Origin: Portulaca oleracea
Lineage: Eukaryota > Streptophyta > Magnoliopsida > Caryophyllales > Portulacaceae
NCBI GenBank assembly: GCA_029582165.1
Contig: CM055870.1
Coordinates: 44,162,513-44,226,512, forward strand
Direction: 5' to 3'
DNA length: 64,000 nt
Shown here: positions 1 through 10,826 of the stretch, in pieces
Layout: every line of letters starts with the position of its first letter
How positions within the stretch are numbered: the stretch's first letter is position 1
Made by a program: the position numbers and the translations under genes
Notes under the pieces: model-generated
Seen by the model: only the letters and a program-made list of their open reading frames with translations
What the model was told of the DNA's origin: nothing
Databases searched by the model: none

Positions 1-2550
1 GCCAGTTTTCAGCGAGATTCCGACCATTTTCCGGCACTTTTTGAAGCTCTCACTTCCTCTTCATCCTAGTCCATTTTATTCATCCTTTCAAGTGGTATTT
101 CTCTAGTTTTCTCCTCCTCCATTGTTATGAATTTTGAAAGCTTTGATATTATAGTTTTATCATGATGTTTTTGTGTTAAATTACTATTTTCTTTCATGAA
201 ATTAGAGTATAGATTATCAAAGTTGGTTCTAGTGAATGAAACTAAGTGTTTGTTGCAAGTTTGTGTGAGATATGTTGAGATTCTTGTGAATTGATGAAGA
301 TGATGGTGAAATATGGTTATGCATGTTGTATTGGATGAAGTTTTAGAGTTATACCTTCTGTTTGGTGAAGATAATTAAGTATGTATGGTCTTTTTAGATG
401 ATTTACATGAGAATTGTGAAGGAAATTGTGTTAATGGTGGTGTAAATTAAGTGCAAGTATTTGTGTGATGCTGCATGTGAATTATACGAGTATAGATGCT
501 AATTTTAGAGGTTTAAATGCTGGATATTAGTGAGGATATGCTTAGATTTCATTGGGTATATTATTGGGATTAAGTTTGGATGAAAACGAAGCATGTATTA
601 AGGCAAAAACATACCCAGAACCTACTGCCCATTTTATGATTTTTATAGGGGATGCTAAAATTAGTTTCGAGCCCAGAATTTAGTGTAAAAAGGTAGCCTA
701 AGTTGTTGGTAAACGCCGGGCTTTGGAATTTCGAGGTTTCGATTTGTATAACTCAAGTTAGAGCCAAAACCGTAAAGCCGCGCAATGACATACGAATTTT
801 GGAGTCAGTGTATTATTGTGTATTTTTCGTCCAAAGGGAGTTTGATTCTGGAAAAGTGTTCATCATAAGAGTTTTAGAGGACTCGACGAGCTTTCCGAAA
901 ATATATGGTATGCCTTAACCCGATGTCGGGAGAGTAAGTTATAGGACCCGGAAACAGAGCTACAAAACTGGAAATTTCTGGGTAATTGTCTAAGTATTCT
1001 AAGGGATTAAATATGATTATATTGGGCTTATAATGGGTTTTATGGGTGTGTAACTTAAGTCATATGACCCTTGAGATGTAGTACCTAAGTAAGAACCATA
1101 GAGCTCGATTTGGAGGACTCGAGACCCTTAAAGCTATGTTACCGTTATCGATTTAATTTACGAATCTCTTAAATGTATTTAGAAGTTTTATCGTACCTTG
1201 AAGTTTTTAAAGCCTCTTTGGTAAATTGAAAGTTTATGTCTTACAAGTGTTCCTTGATTCATAAAGCTCTCATAAGTTTAAAAGCATTTACCAAAGTCTC
1301 TTGATTCTATCTCAAACACCCGAAAATTTCATTATTGTTTATGTCGGTAATTTACTGCTACTGTCCGGAACACTTTTCGAGCCTTTCTCATCCTTTTTAG
1401 CCTCTGGTCCGGCCATCAAACTCGTAGAGTGTATTTTTCCCTTTCCGAAAAGTACTCGCAAAGCGAAATCCGAATTCTATAGCTCGAGTTATGACCAAAA
1501 TACTATAGTCATAAAAAACCTGAAATTTTTATACGTTTTATTTCCAAAACTTCGTTGCGAGGTTCTACGCCCTCACCTTTTCATAGCTCCTATTCTAATA
1601 CCGAACTCTATCGTTTTAGCTCAAAGTTCCTTGACCGAGCCATTCCCAGTAGAGATCGTCACCGGGCAACTCACTCGCTTCAGGTACGCAAATTGTCCAA
1701 CTCTTTTTCTATTTAAAGTCAAAGTACAGTTTTATTGCATAAGTTATATTCTAACGATTTTAGTGTTTTATAAGTGGCCCCGATACCTATTCTACAGTAG
1801 CTAGAGCGAAGCCTAGCCTTTTACGACTCTATCGAGTAATCTCGACTGGCGTCGATCGCCTAGCGGTCACCCATCCAAACCCGAGGTCGGTTTGGCGTCG
1901 TCTTGTGAGATGCTTGCATCGACCTCAAAAAGGGGACCACATTTTTACTGTATGAAATCAATTTAATGTTATATATAGCATGTGCATAGAACTATTTATC
2001 GATAAAGTTTGCATTGTTTATAGCATGAGTTAGTTCCCTTCCCCGTTTTCGAAATGTTTTAAAGGCCGGCATGAAAAACCGTTTTCGAAACGGTTTTACA
2101 TGTTGGAGGTTTGTGTACTGAGTGTTTCCCCCACTCACCTTTGCGTTGTTTTAATGTTTTGTTTTTAAGGCCCGAGTATTCAAGAGATTCAAGAAGAGTT
2201 CAAGAGAAAGCTAGCTTTACTGGAGCCGAGGTAGGTTTAATCATGGCAAGAAGGTGGTCTTACGACTCTGCAAGCATGGGTATTCAAGAGCGGGAAAACT
2301 ATTGGGATTGAAAGGTGGAAGTGTGGTGTATTGTTTGTATTGATTTATGTATGTAAAGTGGTTGTAATATTAATCATGTTGTATGTTTTAAGTTTAAAGT
2401 GTGCGATGGTTTGGTGGTTGTTCGTTGTGGATGCCTTGTTCAGTGGTTGAACGGCGGTAATACCCCGGCTTTAACCCTCCGCTGCGCTAATCACAGGATT
2501 AATGACGTAATTAGTCGTAATCTTGTGATTACTCAAGTCGGGGCGTTACA
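1..2550. mobile_element. Truncated Ty3/Gypsy-type LTR (right part)
   Basis: The block ends in ...CGGGGCGTTACA at 2550, the usual 3' end of plant Gypsy LTRs that begin TGTAACGCCCC. It contains a 'ccccactcacctttg' stretch near 2130, as in long chromovirus LTRs (Tekay/Del type, by recollection). The left end lies outside the window. I see no PBS or polypurine tract at the right edge, so it may be a solo or truncated LTR. The small ORFs inside it look like chance. The LTR identity is inferred from the terminus; the lineage is a guess. Confidence 0.5.
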
Positions 2551-2721
2551 ATACGCCAACAATTACAAGTGATGCCCTAATCGAATAAACTCCATCTATT
2601 ATGTATGTTTTAAGCAACTTTTTTGTAAATTTTAAAAACTATGGATAAAAATATAATCTTTTACAATTTTTATATAGTATTATAGTCATAAAAGTCAATC
2701 ATATCATTTTTATTCAATTTA

Positions 2722-2907
2722 GGCCCTATTTTTTGGTGAGGTAACTTATCATAACTTATCCAAACCTAACACAATCCCCAAAAAAACATCTTCTCTAAAA
2801 ACACAATTCCCCAAAAATCATCATAATCCATCATAACTTATCCCAACTTATCCTAATTTATCCTAAATTATCCATCCAAACAATAACCTAACTAAAAAAA
2901 CAAGACC
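2722..2907. repeat. Tourist-like MITE, TSD TTA
   Basis: A 186-bp element starting GGCCCTATTTTTTGG and ending AAAACAAGACC, flanked by TTA on both sides. Its interior is rich in 'aacttatcc' motifs. The TTA/TAA target duplication points to PIF/Harbinger. Its ends belong to a family seen repeatedly in this window. Confidence 0.65.
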
Positions 2908-3159
2908 TTAATATGTAAAGAGATAAGTTTTATGTCAAAACAAGGACATTTTAAGTTCTTAGAATTCATATCATTTTGATATCCTTTAACTAATGTAAAA
3001 GAGGGAGTTTTGTTTTATTTTGCAGTCTGTCTGCCTCGTAGCTTATGTTCAGAAATGAATTTACTTTTTGGCCCTCAAAATAATATAATAACAAATAGTT
3101 TGCCTTATAGTTTAATTATGCTTACACTCGAATTTACCATTTTGCCCTCAAATCTCTAT

Positions 3160-3396
3160 ATTATAATAGAAATCATTTTGGGTCCCACGAAATAGATCCA
3201 CGGGAATGACTAAAGGGGAATTGGTCAATCACAATGTTGAAAATTATTTTTTTTCTATTTTCAATTTTTTCTTTAATTTTTAATTCGGATTTTATATTAA
3301 GATTAAAAAACCAGAAAGTATCACTAATCCTTGACTCCTTTGGACTCTGAATCAAATTATTTTGGTGCAAATAACAGTAATTATTTTGGTGTTGCC

Positions 3397-3430
<34 letters not shown>

Positions 3431-3886
3431 GTAATAATAATCTTTTCTATATATTATAGTAGAAACCATTGTGAGCCCCACGAAATAAAGCCACAGGAGC
3501 ATTTCTCGGAGTTTAGACCAATCACAACGTAGTAAATTGTATTTTATTTTCAATTTCTTTCCGGATTTTATTTACAATTAAAGAAATTAAAAAATATATC
3601 CTCAATCCACTTTTGCTTGACAGTAGTTACATTCAAAACGAGTCCTACTAAATCTCAAACAGTAGTGTTCAATTTTAATTTTAATTGTATTTTATTTTCT
3701 ATTTCTTTTCAGATTTTATTTACAATTAAAAAAATTAAAAATCTATATAATATTAATAGTAAAGATTGTGGGTCCCGTTGAATGGAGAAAGAAGATCAAT
3801 TGTAGAGATCTCGACCAATCAAATAGTAGATAAATGCTGAATTAAATTATTTCGGTGCAACTATCAGTAATTATAATTATTTTGAA

Positions 3887-3921
<35 letters not shown>

Positions 3922-4162
3922 TTATAAATTATAATAGAAATCCTTGTGGGTCCCACGAAATAGAGTCACGAGAGTGATTGTAGGGGAATTGGCCAATCAC
4001 AACGTATAAATTATTTTTTCTACTTTCAATTTTTTTTTAAATTTTCAATCAGGATTTTAGTTTAAAATTAAAAAAACCAGAAATTATCACTAATCCTTGG
4101 CTCCTTTGGACTCTGAATTAAATTATTTTGGTTCAAATAACAATAATTATTTTTGTGTTGCC

Positions 4163-4210
<48 letters not shown>

Positions 4211-4833
4211 CTTATCTATATACTATAATAGAAATCATTGTGGGCCCCACGAAATAAAGTCACGGGAGCGTTTTCTCGGAGTTCAAACCAATCATAGTGG
4301 TAGTAAATCGTATTTTATTTTCAATTTCTTTTCAGATTTTATTTGGAATTAAAGAAATTAAAAAATATATCCTTAATCCACATCTACTTGACAGCAGTTA
4401 CATTCAATACGAGTTCTACTAAGTCTCAAACAATAGTGTTCAATTTTAATTTTAATTATATTTTATTTTCTATTTCTTTCCAGATTTTATTTACAATTAA
4501 CGAAATTAAAAAATCTATATAATCTATCTATTATAATAGAAATCATTGTGGGTCCCACGAGATAAAGTCACGGGAGCGTTTTTCGGAGTTTAGACCAATC
4601 ACAGTGCAGTAAATTGTATTTTATTTTCAATTTCTTTCCAGATTTTATTTACAATTAAAGAAATTTAAAAATAGATCTTTAATCCACGTCTGCTTAACAA
4701 CAGTTACATTCAAAACGAGTTCTACTAAGTCTCAAACAGTAGTGTTCATTTTTAATTTAAATTATATTTTATTTTCTATTTCTTTCTAGATTTTATTTAT
4801 AATTAAAGAAATTAAAAAATCTATATATATATA
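3160..4833 (+). repeat. Tandem array of Helitron-5'-end-like units
   Basis: About six units of roughly 180-315 bp each start TCTATATAYTATARTAGAAA and continue TTGTGGGTCCCACGAAATA. Starts are near 3160, 3450, 3745, 3920, 4212 and 4527. Units are separated by AAT/ATA trinucleotide runs (near 3400-3440, 3893-3920 and 4165-4210). Units 1-2 resemble units 4-5, suggesting a higher-order duplication. Non-coding: the long Tyr or Ile runs on translation are only the trinucleotide repeats. Helitron relatedness of the unit start is inferred. Confidence 0.55.
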
Positions 4834-5354
4834 TCTAATATATAAAAGTAATATATTGAAATTTCAAAATACTGCAACAAGAGCAATTTTAGCTGCTATT
4901 GGCCAATGACAATTCCAAAAAATAAGTTTGTACAACTACTTTTCCCGCCTAATGAAATATGCAAAAATCTTTTAGTAAATCTTTTATTATTTTTAATTTT
5001 TTTGTCTATTATTATCTCTAAATAACCTCCATCTAGATAACCTCCGGTTAACCAACTCCTATTATTAGTTAAACTTTTATTATTTTTAAATTTTAGTAAA
5101 ACTACTTCTACCTTTTTCTATTATTTCGGTAACTAACCCCTAGATAATCTCTAGATCTTTCCCTTCTTTTCCCCTGTCATCGTTATCTACCAGCTTTTTT
5201 TTAACAAACAAATTTAAATGACCAAAAGCAAGGTTTCCCCAAATTAATTTTCACTGTTGTTGACTGACTATCGACATCTCCTTTCATGCTACTTGGTTTT
5301 CAAACCTACGCATGCCTCACTCAGTAGAACAAATCTCTTCATTCATATTGTAAA

Positions 5355-5369
5355 CCCCCCCCCCCCCCC
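5355..5369 (+). repeat. Poly(C) run
   Basis: An uninterrupted run of 15 C inside the Helitron. Length may vary or be mis-assembled. Confidence 0.8.
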
Positions 5370-6207
5370 GAGGTACTCCCTTCTCCCACCGAAATTCAAT
5401 CAATTCATTAAGGTAAGTATATGTTAAATATACCAAGGTGCTAAAATGGTATATTGTAATAGATTGTATTTATATCTATTATATCTCTATATATTTGTCA
5501 CTTAAATGTCGATGTACATATATCAGAACTCATTAATTATGGCTAATATCTATTATATATATCAAGTACTTCATCAAAATTCGTTAAGGTAAGTATTGTT
5601 GGATGTTTTGAGTTTCTTTAGCATCAAGTTCACGAATACCAGATGCAAAATACAGTTTGACGACTATAAGGCACTAGCGATCTAAACGAAGATGTTGAGA
5701 AAGGAGTTTGGTAAGATTTTAGTGTTCTGATTTGATTTAATTTTTCTTTTACACATTTAAATCATTGTTTTAGTCCATATATCCCTTGACGAGTTAATAT
5801 TTCCAACTTTGATTTTGTGTTTCTTTGTTCCATCTTAGGGTTTTGGTTGGTATTTGTATTGATTTTTGGGCTTTTTTATTCAATTGTAGCCTACCTTCGT
5901 GTTGTTTTATATGATTTTAATTTTTCAGTTGCTATATATTGGTTTTGTTTTACTTCGTTTCCAAAGCAGTAGTGTTGGCCAGTTCGGTCTGTTATGGTTT
6001 AGTTTGTATTCTTATCTTCATGTCTTTAATTTTAGACTTTACCTTCGATTCCAATAATGTTTATGTAAAAGGTTCATCAACTATTGTTTTCATATGAATA
6101 ATTACAGTATCATTCTCATCTGGTTTGGGTTTTAGTAATATTTTCTATGTTTTGAGTTTCCAACTTCCCATGTTATTTGAAAACTAAAGTGGATAATTTT
6201 GTTGAGA

Positions 6208-6350
6208 AATAGGCAACAAATCCCCATACTGAACTCAGTGATTTGAATGCGATCAAGCTAACAAAACTGAGGACACTTGCAGAAGCTAGAGGCATGAAAA
6301 CATTCTCAAAGTTAAAGATGTTTATGATGCTCTTTGAAGAATTGATATAA
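6208..6350 (+). pseudogene. Captured SAP/Rho-N-like exon fragment
   Basis: Plus-strand translation across this stretch gives an open segment reading ...LTKLRTLAEARGMKTFSKLK..., which resembles the helix-loop-helix core of SAP/Rho-N motifs (L..LRxLAxxxGxKxxSKLKK) found in plastid Rho-N/BP-73-like proteins. There is an in-frame stop just upstream at about 6211 and another at 6348-6350. It lies inside the Helitron, which commonly picks up host exons. The assignment rests on one short motif and could be coincidence. Confidence 0.35.
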
Positions 6351-6759
6351 TCCTCCTTTAGGTTCAACAGTACTATGACTCGGTGGGTAATGGAGTGATG
6401 CGATGGTCTACATTTTGGCTTCATGCTTGAGTTTTGGTTGTTGATAGATCAGCCTAAGAGTTTGTATTTTTTTGATCTTCTATGTGTTGAGCTTTCTTTG
6501 TTTAGAAGGCAGAAAACCCGACTCATGGATCCGTTCTTTACTTCTTTTCTCTTTTACTGTCGACAATCTAATTCGTGTAAACCCTTTTTTTGTATGTCAT
6601 TAGTTCCTTACTTTCAGCTTTTATTTGTAAGTAGTTTCTATTTTTTTTAATATCATGATACTTAATAAATGAAAAATTGTATTATGGTGGGATGCCACCG
6701 AATCAAGAACTAAATCTCATATATTTTGATTTGCATTTGCTTTAAAATTTAGTACAATA

Positions 6760-7040
6760 CTGTCCTACAATCTTAAGTGAATTTATACTGTTTGTCCCAT
6801 TTTTTTTATTTTTCTAATTTTTATGATTTTTTTTCTCCTTTATTCCTTACAAAAGTCATAATAATAACTAGGATTCTCAAAAAAATAATTTAAAGATTCT
6901 TTTGGTAAATAGGGAGGTAGATTTGATACCACAATACAATTTTGATTTTTTTTTTTTAGGACCACTAGAATACAAGAAAAGGTAGAGACTATTAACATAT
7001 AAATCTGAAAATAGGGATCACTATAGACCACTAATCTTGA
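6760..7040. repeat. Degenerate copy of the 41-44 kb TIR element
   Basis: Shares 'tctaatttttatgattttttt', 'aaagtcataataataact.ggattctcaaaaaaataattt' and 'ggaccactagaatacaa' segments with the elements arrayed at 41.1-42.9 kb. Here it is decayed and embedded in the Helitron. Confidence 0.6.
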
Positions 7041-7256
7041 AAAAAATATGTAAGGAGTGTTATATGGTACGCTCATAATTTATGTGTGGAGTATTTGGTT
7101 GGTGTTCAAGATATCGATCTTTTATGGTATATTTTCATTTGATAGTATGGTGTTTTGTTGTTTCTAAATTGTATTTATATTTATCGTTTAACTTTTTAAA
7201 ATGACAATAACTATTTTATTAAATCCCGCGCGTGCATAGCACGGGTGTAAGACTAG

Positions 7257-7730
7257 TACATTATAATAACAAACAGTTTGCCCTGTAGCTTATATTCACA
7301 CTTGAATTTATTGTTTTGCCCTCGAATGAATACAATAACTAAGGATCCTAGCATCAATCGATCAATCAATTCCGATGAACAGATGGAATACAAATTGCAT
7401 GTGTGTGTATCTGGTTAAGACCAATACAGGTCATATGTATTTCGTGTTCAGGCAATTTTCGACATTATAAATATGTGTCGATGATATCAAAGTCAACTGA
7501 ACAGTACTACACACTAATAAACTTAATAGTTTGAAAACTTGAACCCTGATCATTTAGAGTATAAGGTAGTTGGAGGGTGGAATAGAATGGTGTATAGTAT
7601 AGTGTTTGAGAATCTAAGTCACATCTGTACATCATTTAAACATATGAATTTTTAAATATATATAGTTTATAATTTTTAAAAAGGTATCGTGAGTGTGGCA
7701 AGTCATATTAGTCATATTATTTATTAAATA
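7257..7730. other. Intergenic, no gene seen
   Basis: The start resembles sequence at 3060-3170 ('acaaayagtttgccytrtag', 'ttttgccctc'), so it is probably an older Helitron-family remnant. No ORF of interest. Confidence 0.5.
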
Positions 7731-7984
7731 CTACCTCCGTCCCAAAATGTTTGTCAAAATAACTAACTTCTTTATCACAATTTGTTTGTCATTTTTACAA
7801 TTTCAATGATTGTAATTTCAATTTTACCCCTAATTAATAACTTTATTTATCACTTTTTTCAATTCCAACAACTATTATATCAATAAATATAAGGGTAATT
7901 TGGATAAGGTTTAAAATTTTCACCCCAATTCCAAGGTGTATTGGTTTTGCCAAGTTAGGTGGGGTGACAAAGAAATTGGGACGG
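7731..7984. repeat. Stowaway-like MITE, right end damaged
   Basis: Begins CTACCTCCGTCCCAAAATG after TA and ends ...AATTGGGACGGA before TA. The right terminus lacks the expected final GGTAG. Stowaway TIRs and the TA target are established for Tc1/Mariner MITEs. Confidence 0.6.
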
Positions 7985-7986
7985 AT

Positions 7987-8395
7987 AACCATCTTGACTC
8001 AAAATGGTTCTTAACCATCTTGAATTAGTCATATTTCACATTTTTGTAAACTTTTATTAATGGTTTCTTTAATAATTATATATATTTATCAATTATAATA
8101 ATATAATACTTATTAATTAGGTCCAAAAATATAATAATTGCCTAAATTTATCAATCATAGTAGAAAATACACATTTTATACATAGTTTTATATTTATGAA
8201 ATAAATATAAATAAATAATTATTTTTAAATTGTTTATAAGTTGTAATAACCCTGAAAATAATGAAACATACATTTAGAATGATTTAAATACACTTACATT
8301 TAAATTTATTGGTGATTTTGAAAAAATGCAAACCATCTTACGTCAAGATGGTTAAGAACCATCTTGCGTCAAGATGTTTATCATTTTCGTTTTTA
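7987..8395. repeat. Foldback element with ACCATCTTG inverted repeats
   Basis: The left end repeats 'accatcttga...aatggttcttaaccatcttg'. The right end (8333-8390) carries the inverted counterpart 'accatcttacgtcaagatggttaagaaccatcttgcgtcaagatg'. The ends themselves are short palindromic duplications. Class not assigned. Confidence 0.55.
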
Positions 8396-8402
8396 ATATA
8401 TA

Positions 8403-8684
8403 CTCCCTCCTTCCCATATTATTTGACACTTTAAAATTGATTTAGAAAACCAAAACACCTTTCACTTTATTTTAATTTAGCTCATTGGAAATGTAAAAAT
8501 GTTAAATAAAATAGTAAATAAAAAAAGGAAAAGGTGAATAAAAAGGAAAAATGAAAGAAAAAGATGTAATTAATAAGGTGAATTTGATAAATTAGTAATT
8601 AATGTATTATTGGAATTATAAAGTGATAGATATTATGGGGGAAAAAAGTTAGTTAAAGTGATATATAATATGGGAAGGAGGTAG
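8403..8684. repeat. Stowaway MITE, TSD TA
   Basis: A 282-bp element, CTCCCTCCTTCCCATATTA ... TAATATGGGAAGGAGGTAG, flanked by TA on both sides. The TIRs are near perfect. Confidence 0.8.
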
Positions 8685-8850
8685 TATTGTTTAAGATAAT
8701 TAAGGAAGTATAAGTTGAATGAAAAAAGGTGAGATAAAGTGACTAAAAGTGAAATAGATATGATAAATTTATCATACATTACAAAAGAATAAAGTCTTAA
8801 CATGGACCGGATAATTAGTCAAAATCAATTTCAAATACAATATCTTCCTC

Positions 8851-10496
8851 TCTATACATAAAGAGGCTTAATGGTGGTGGAGGACCAAAAAATGTTTGAA
8901 AGAGCTGCTTGTGTAGCAGCTTACCTGGTGGCTTGTGTTCACACTCAAATTTATTGGTTTGTCTTTAAATATATTTATAATAAGCGGGTTAAATATGTGT
9001 CAGATGTATATTTGGATAAGATAAATACGAGTCCGATGTATTTCTGGTTCGGGGAAATACAAGTTAGGTGTCTTTCTGGTTCAAATAAATATGTGTTTAA
9101 GTGTATTTCGGGTTCGGGTTCGGGTTAATACGAGTCGTGTATATTTCGGAATCGTATAAATATAGGTTGGATTCTATTTGACAATAAGAAATGCTAAAAG
9201 TCTTAACATATGACAATTTTTAAAGCGTCATAATTTTTATGAGTATGCAAACTAAATTAGTGTGCATTGTATTTGAAAAATGAACATAGTATTACATATA
9301 AAATTATAAATACTTGTATTGTTGTTTGTAATTTTTCGTAGTTATTGAAATCCAAAGTAAATTAAAATATGAGTAATAAAATATATTTTATGTGTATTAT
9401 TACACCAAATATGTATGATAAAACTGTAATTTTTAACCCGTGCTACAATAAGGCACCGTTATTTTATGCGGTAAGTTTGCGGTGCGGTAAGTTCCGGTGG
9501 AAATAATAAATGAGTGTTGAAATAATAATGGTAATAATAAAAAGGTAAATGGTACGTGTGGTGGATATGGTGGATTGTTGTAACTTGCGGTGCGGTAACT
9601 TGCGGTACAGTAATTTGCGGTGCGGTAACTTGCGGTACCGCATAATAGAACGGGGTCTAACTAAAGAGTCTAGCATCAAACAAAACTTTTTGTCCAAACA
9701 AATTAATTCGGGAAGTGGGTTAAATACGTGTCGAATGTATATCTTGATAAGGTAAATATGAGTCCGAAATATTTTGTGTTCGAGTAAATACGAATTAGGT
9801 GTATTTCGGGTTAAAGTAAATATGGGTTAGGTGTATTTCAGATTCGGCGCAATACGGGTCAGATATATTTTCGGACCCAAGTAAATACGGGTTGGATATT
9901 ATTTGACAATAGAAAACGCTAAGAGTCTTAACATATGAATATTTTTAAATCATTATAATTTTTATTACTATGCAAACTAATAATGTGCATTGTTTTTGAA
10001 AAATGAATATAGTATTACCTATAAAATTATAGATACTTGTATTATTGTTTGTAATTTTTCGTACTTATCAAAATATAAGGTAAACTAAAATGTGTTTAAT
10101 ATAATAAATTTTATGTGCAATACTACACCAAATATATATAAGAAAAATGTAAGATACTTGGCATGTGGGAAAGGTGGAAATGTGGAATATATAGGGCGAG
10201 TGGATAACATAGTGATTGAGAATCTGAGTCACATCATTTAAGTATATGAATTTTTAAACATATAGTCTATAATTTTTACTGAAGTATTATGAGTATTCAA
10301 ATCACATCAATGACATTATTTATTAAACATATGAATTTTTAAATAAATATTATATAAAATAGGTAAGTAAGAATTAATAATGTGAAGAAAAAAGTGGAAT
10401 AATATAACTAAAAATATTATAGACAAGATAAATTTATCACACATTACAAAAGAATAGGACCCTAACCCGTGCGTGAGGCTGGCCACATATCTAGTA
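8851..10496 (+). mobile_element. Possible Helitron (CTAGT end)
   Basis: The left edge reads TCTCTATACATAAAGAGGC. The right edge has a GC-rich stretch (CCCGTGCGTGAGGCTGGCC) followed by ATATCTAGT. The interior holds two related stretches (near 8990-9330 and 9715-10150) rich in 'aatacgggtcaggtgtatttcgg' motifs, an internal duplication of about 700 bp spacing. Boundaries are uncertain. Confidence 0.4.
9452..9657. repeat. Tourist-like MITE, TSD TAA
   Basis: GGCACCGTTATTTTATGCGG ... CCGCATAATAGAACGGGGTC, flanked by TAA. Internal 'ttgcggtgcggtaac' repeats make it strongly self-complementary. Short ORFs on both strands are an artefact of these repeats. Confidence 0.7.
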
Positions 10497-10826
10497 TTAT
10501 TGCAAAGAGTCACCATTTTACAACAAAAAAATATTTCCGAACTGAGGAGCGTTTGATAGGAATACAGAATATAAATATACGAGTACTTACCCCACAGAAC
10601 AATTTTCTTCCGCTGTCACCATCATTATCCATTAAGTCAATGCCCTGAAATTCAAGTCAAATGCGTGTTTACAATAGTTTCTTGAATCTTAACCATGAAT
10701 CCTTATTCTATCCATATACGTTACTAGATTACCAGCCAAAACCCCTTACCTATTTCTCCTCCTCTCTCACGTAATTAATAAGACATTCCACCAAACAAAC
10801 CCTTGGTTGAACTGCAAGTTGAGATC

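Larger units (their letters stand above)
4834..7256 (+). mobile_element. Non-autonomous Helitron
   Basis: The 5' end is TCTAATATATAAAAG preceded by A. The 3' end has a GC-rich hairpin (7225-7244, CGTGC-ATA-GCACG core) followed by CTAG at 7253-7256 and a host T. This hairpin + CTRR arrangement with A/T insertion is the Helitron signature. At about 2.4 kb it lacks Rep/helicase coding sequence, so it would be mobilised in trans. The 3' end is strong; the exact 5' end is less certain because Helitron-like 5' ends are also repeated upstream. Confidence 0.7.

Noticed and set aside
1301..1804. 167-codon ORF at the left end
   Set aside because: Inside an LTR, no recognisable domain, no supporting gene structure.
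3173..3553. 126-codon minus-strand ORF with a long Tyr run
   Set aside because: The run is just the ATA trinucleotide repeat; the rest lies in the tandem repeat array.
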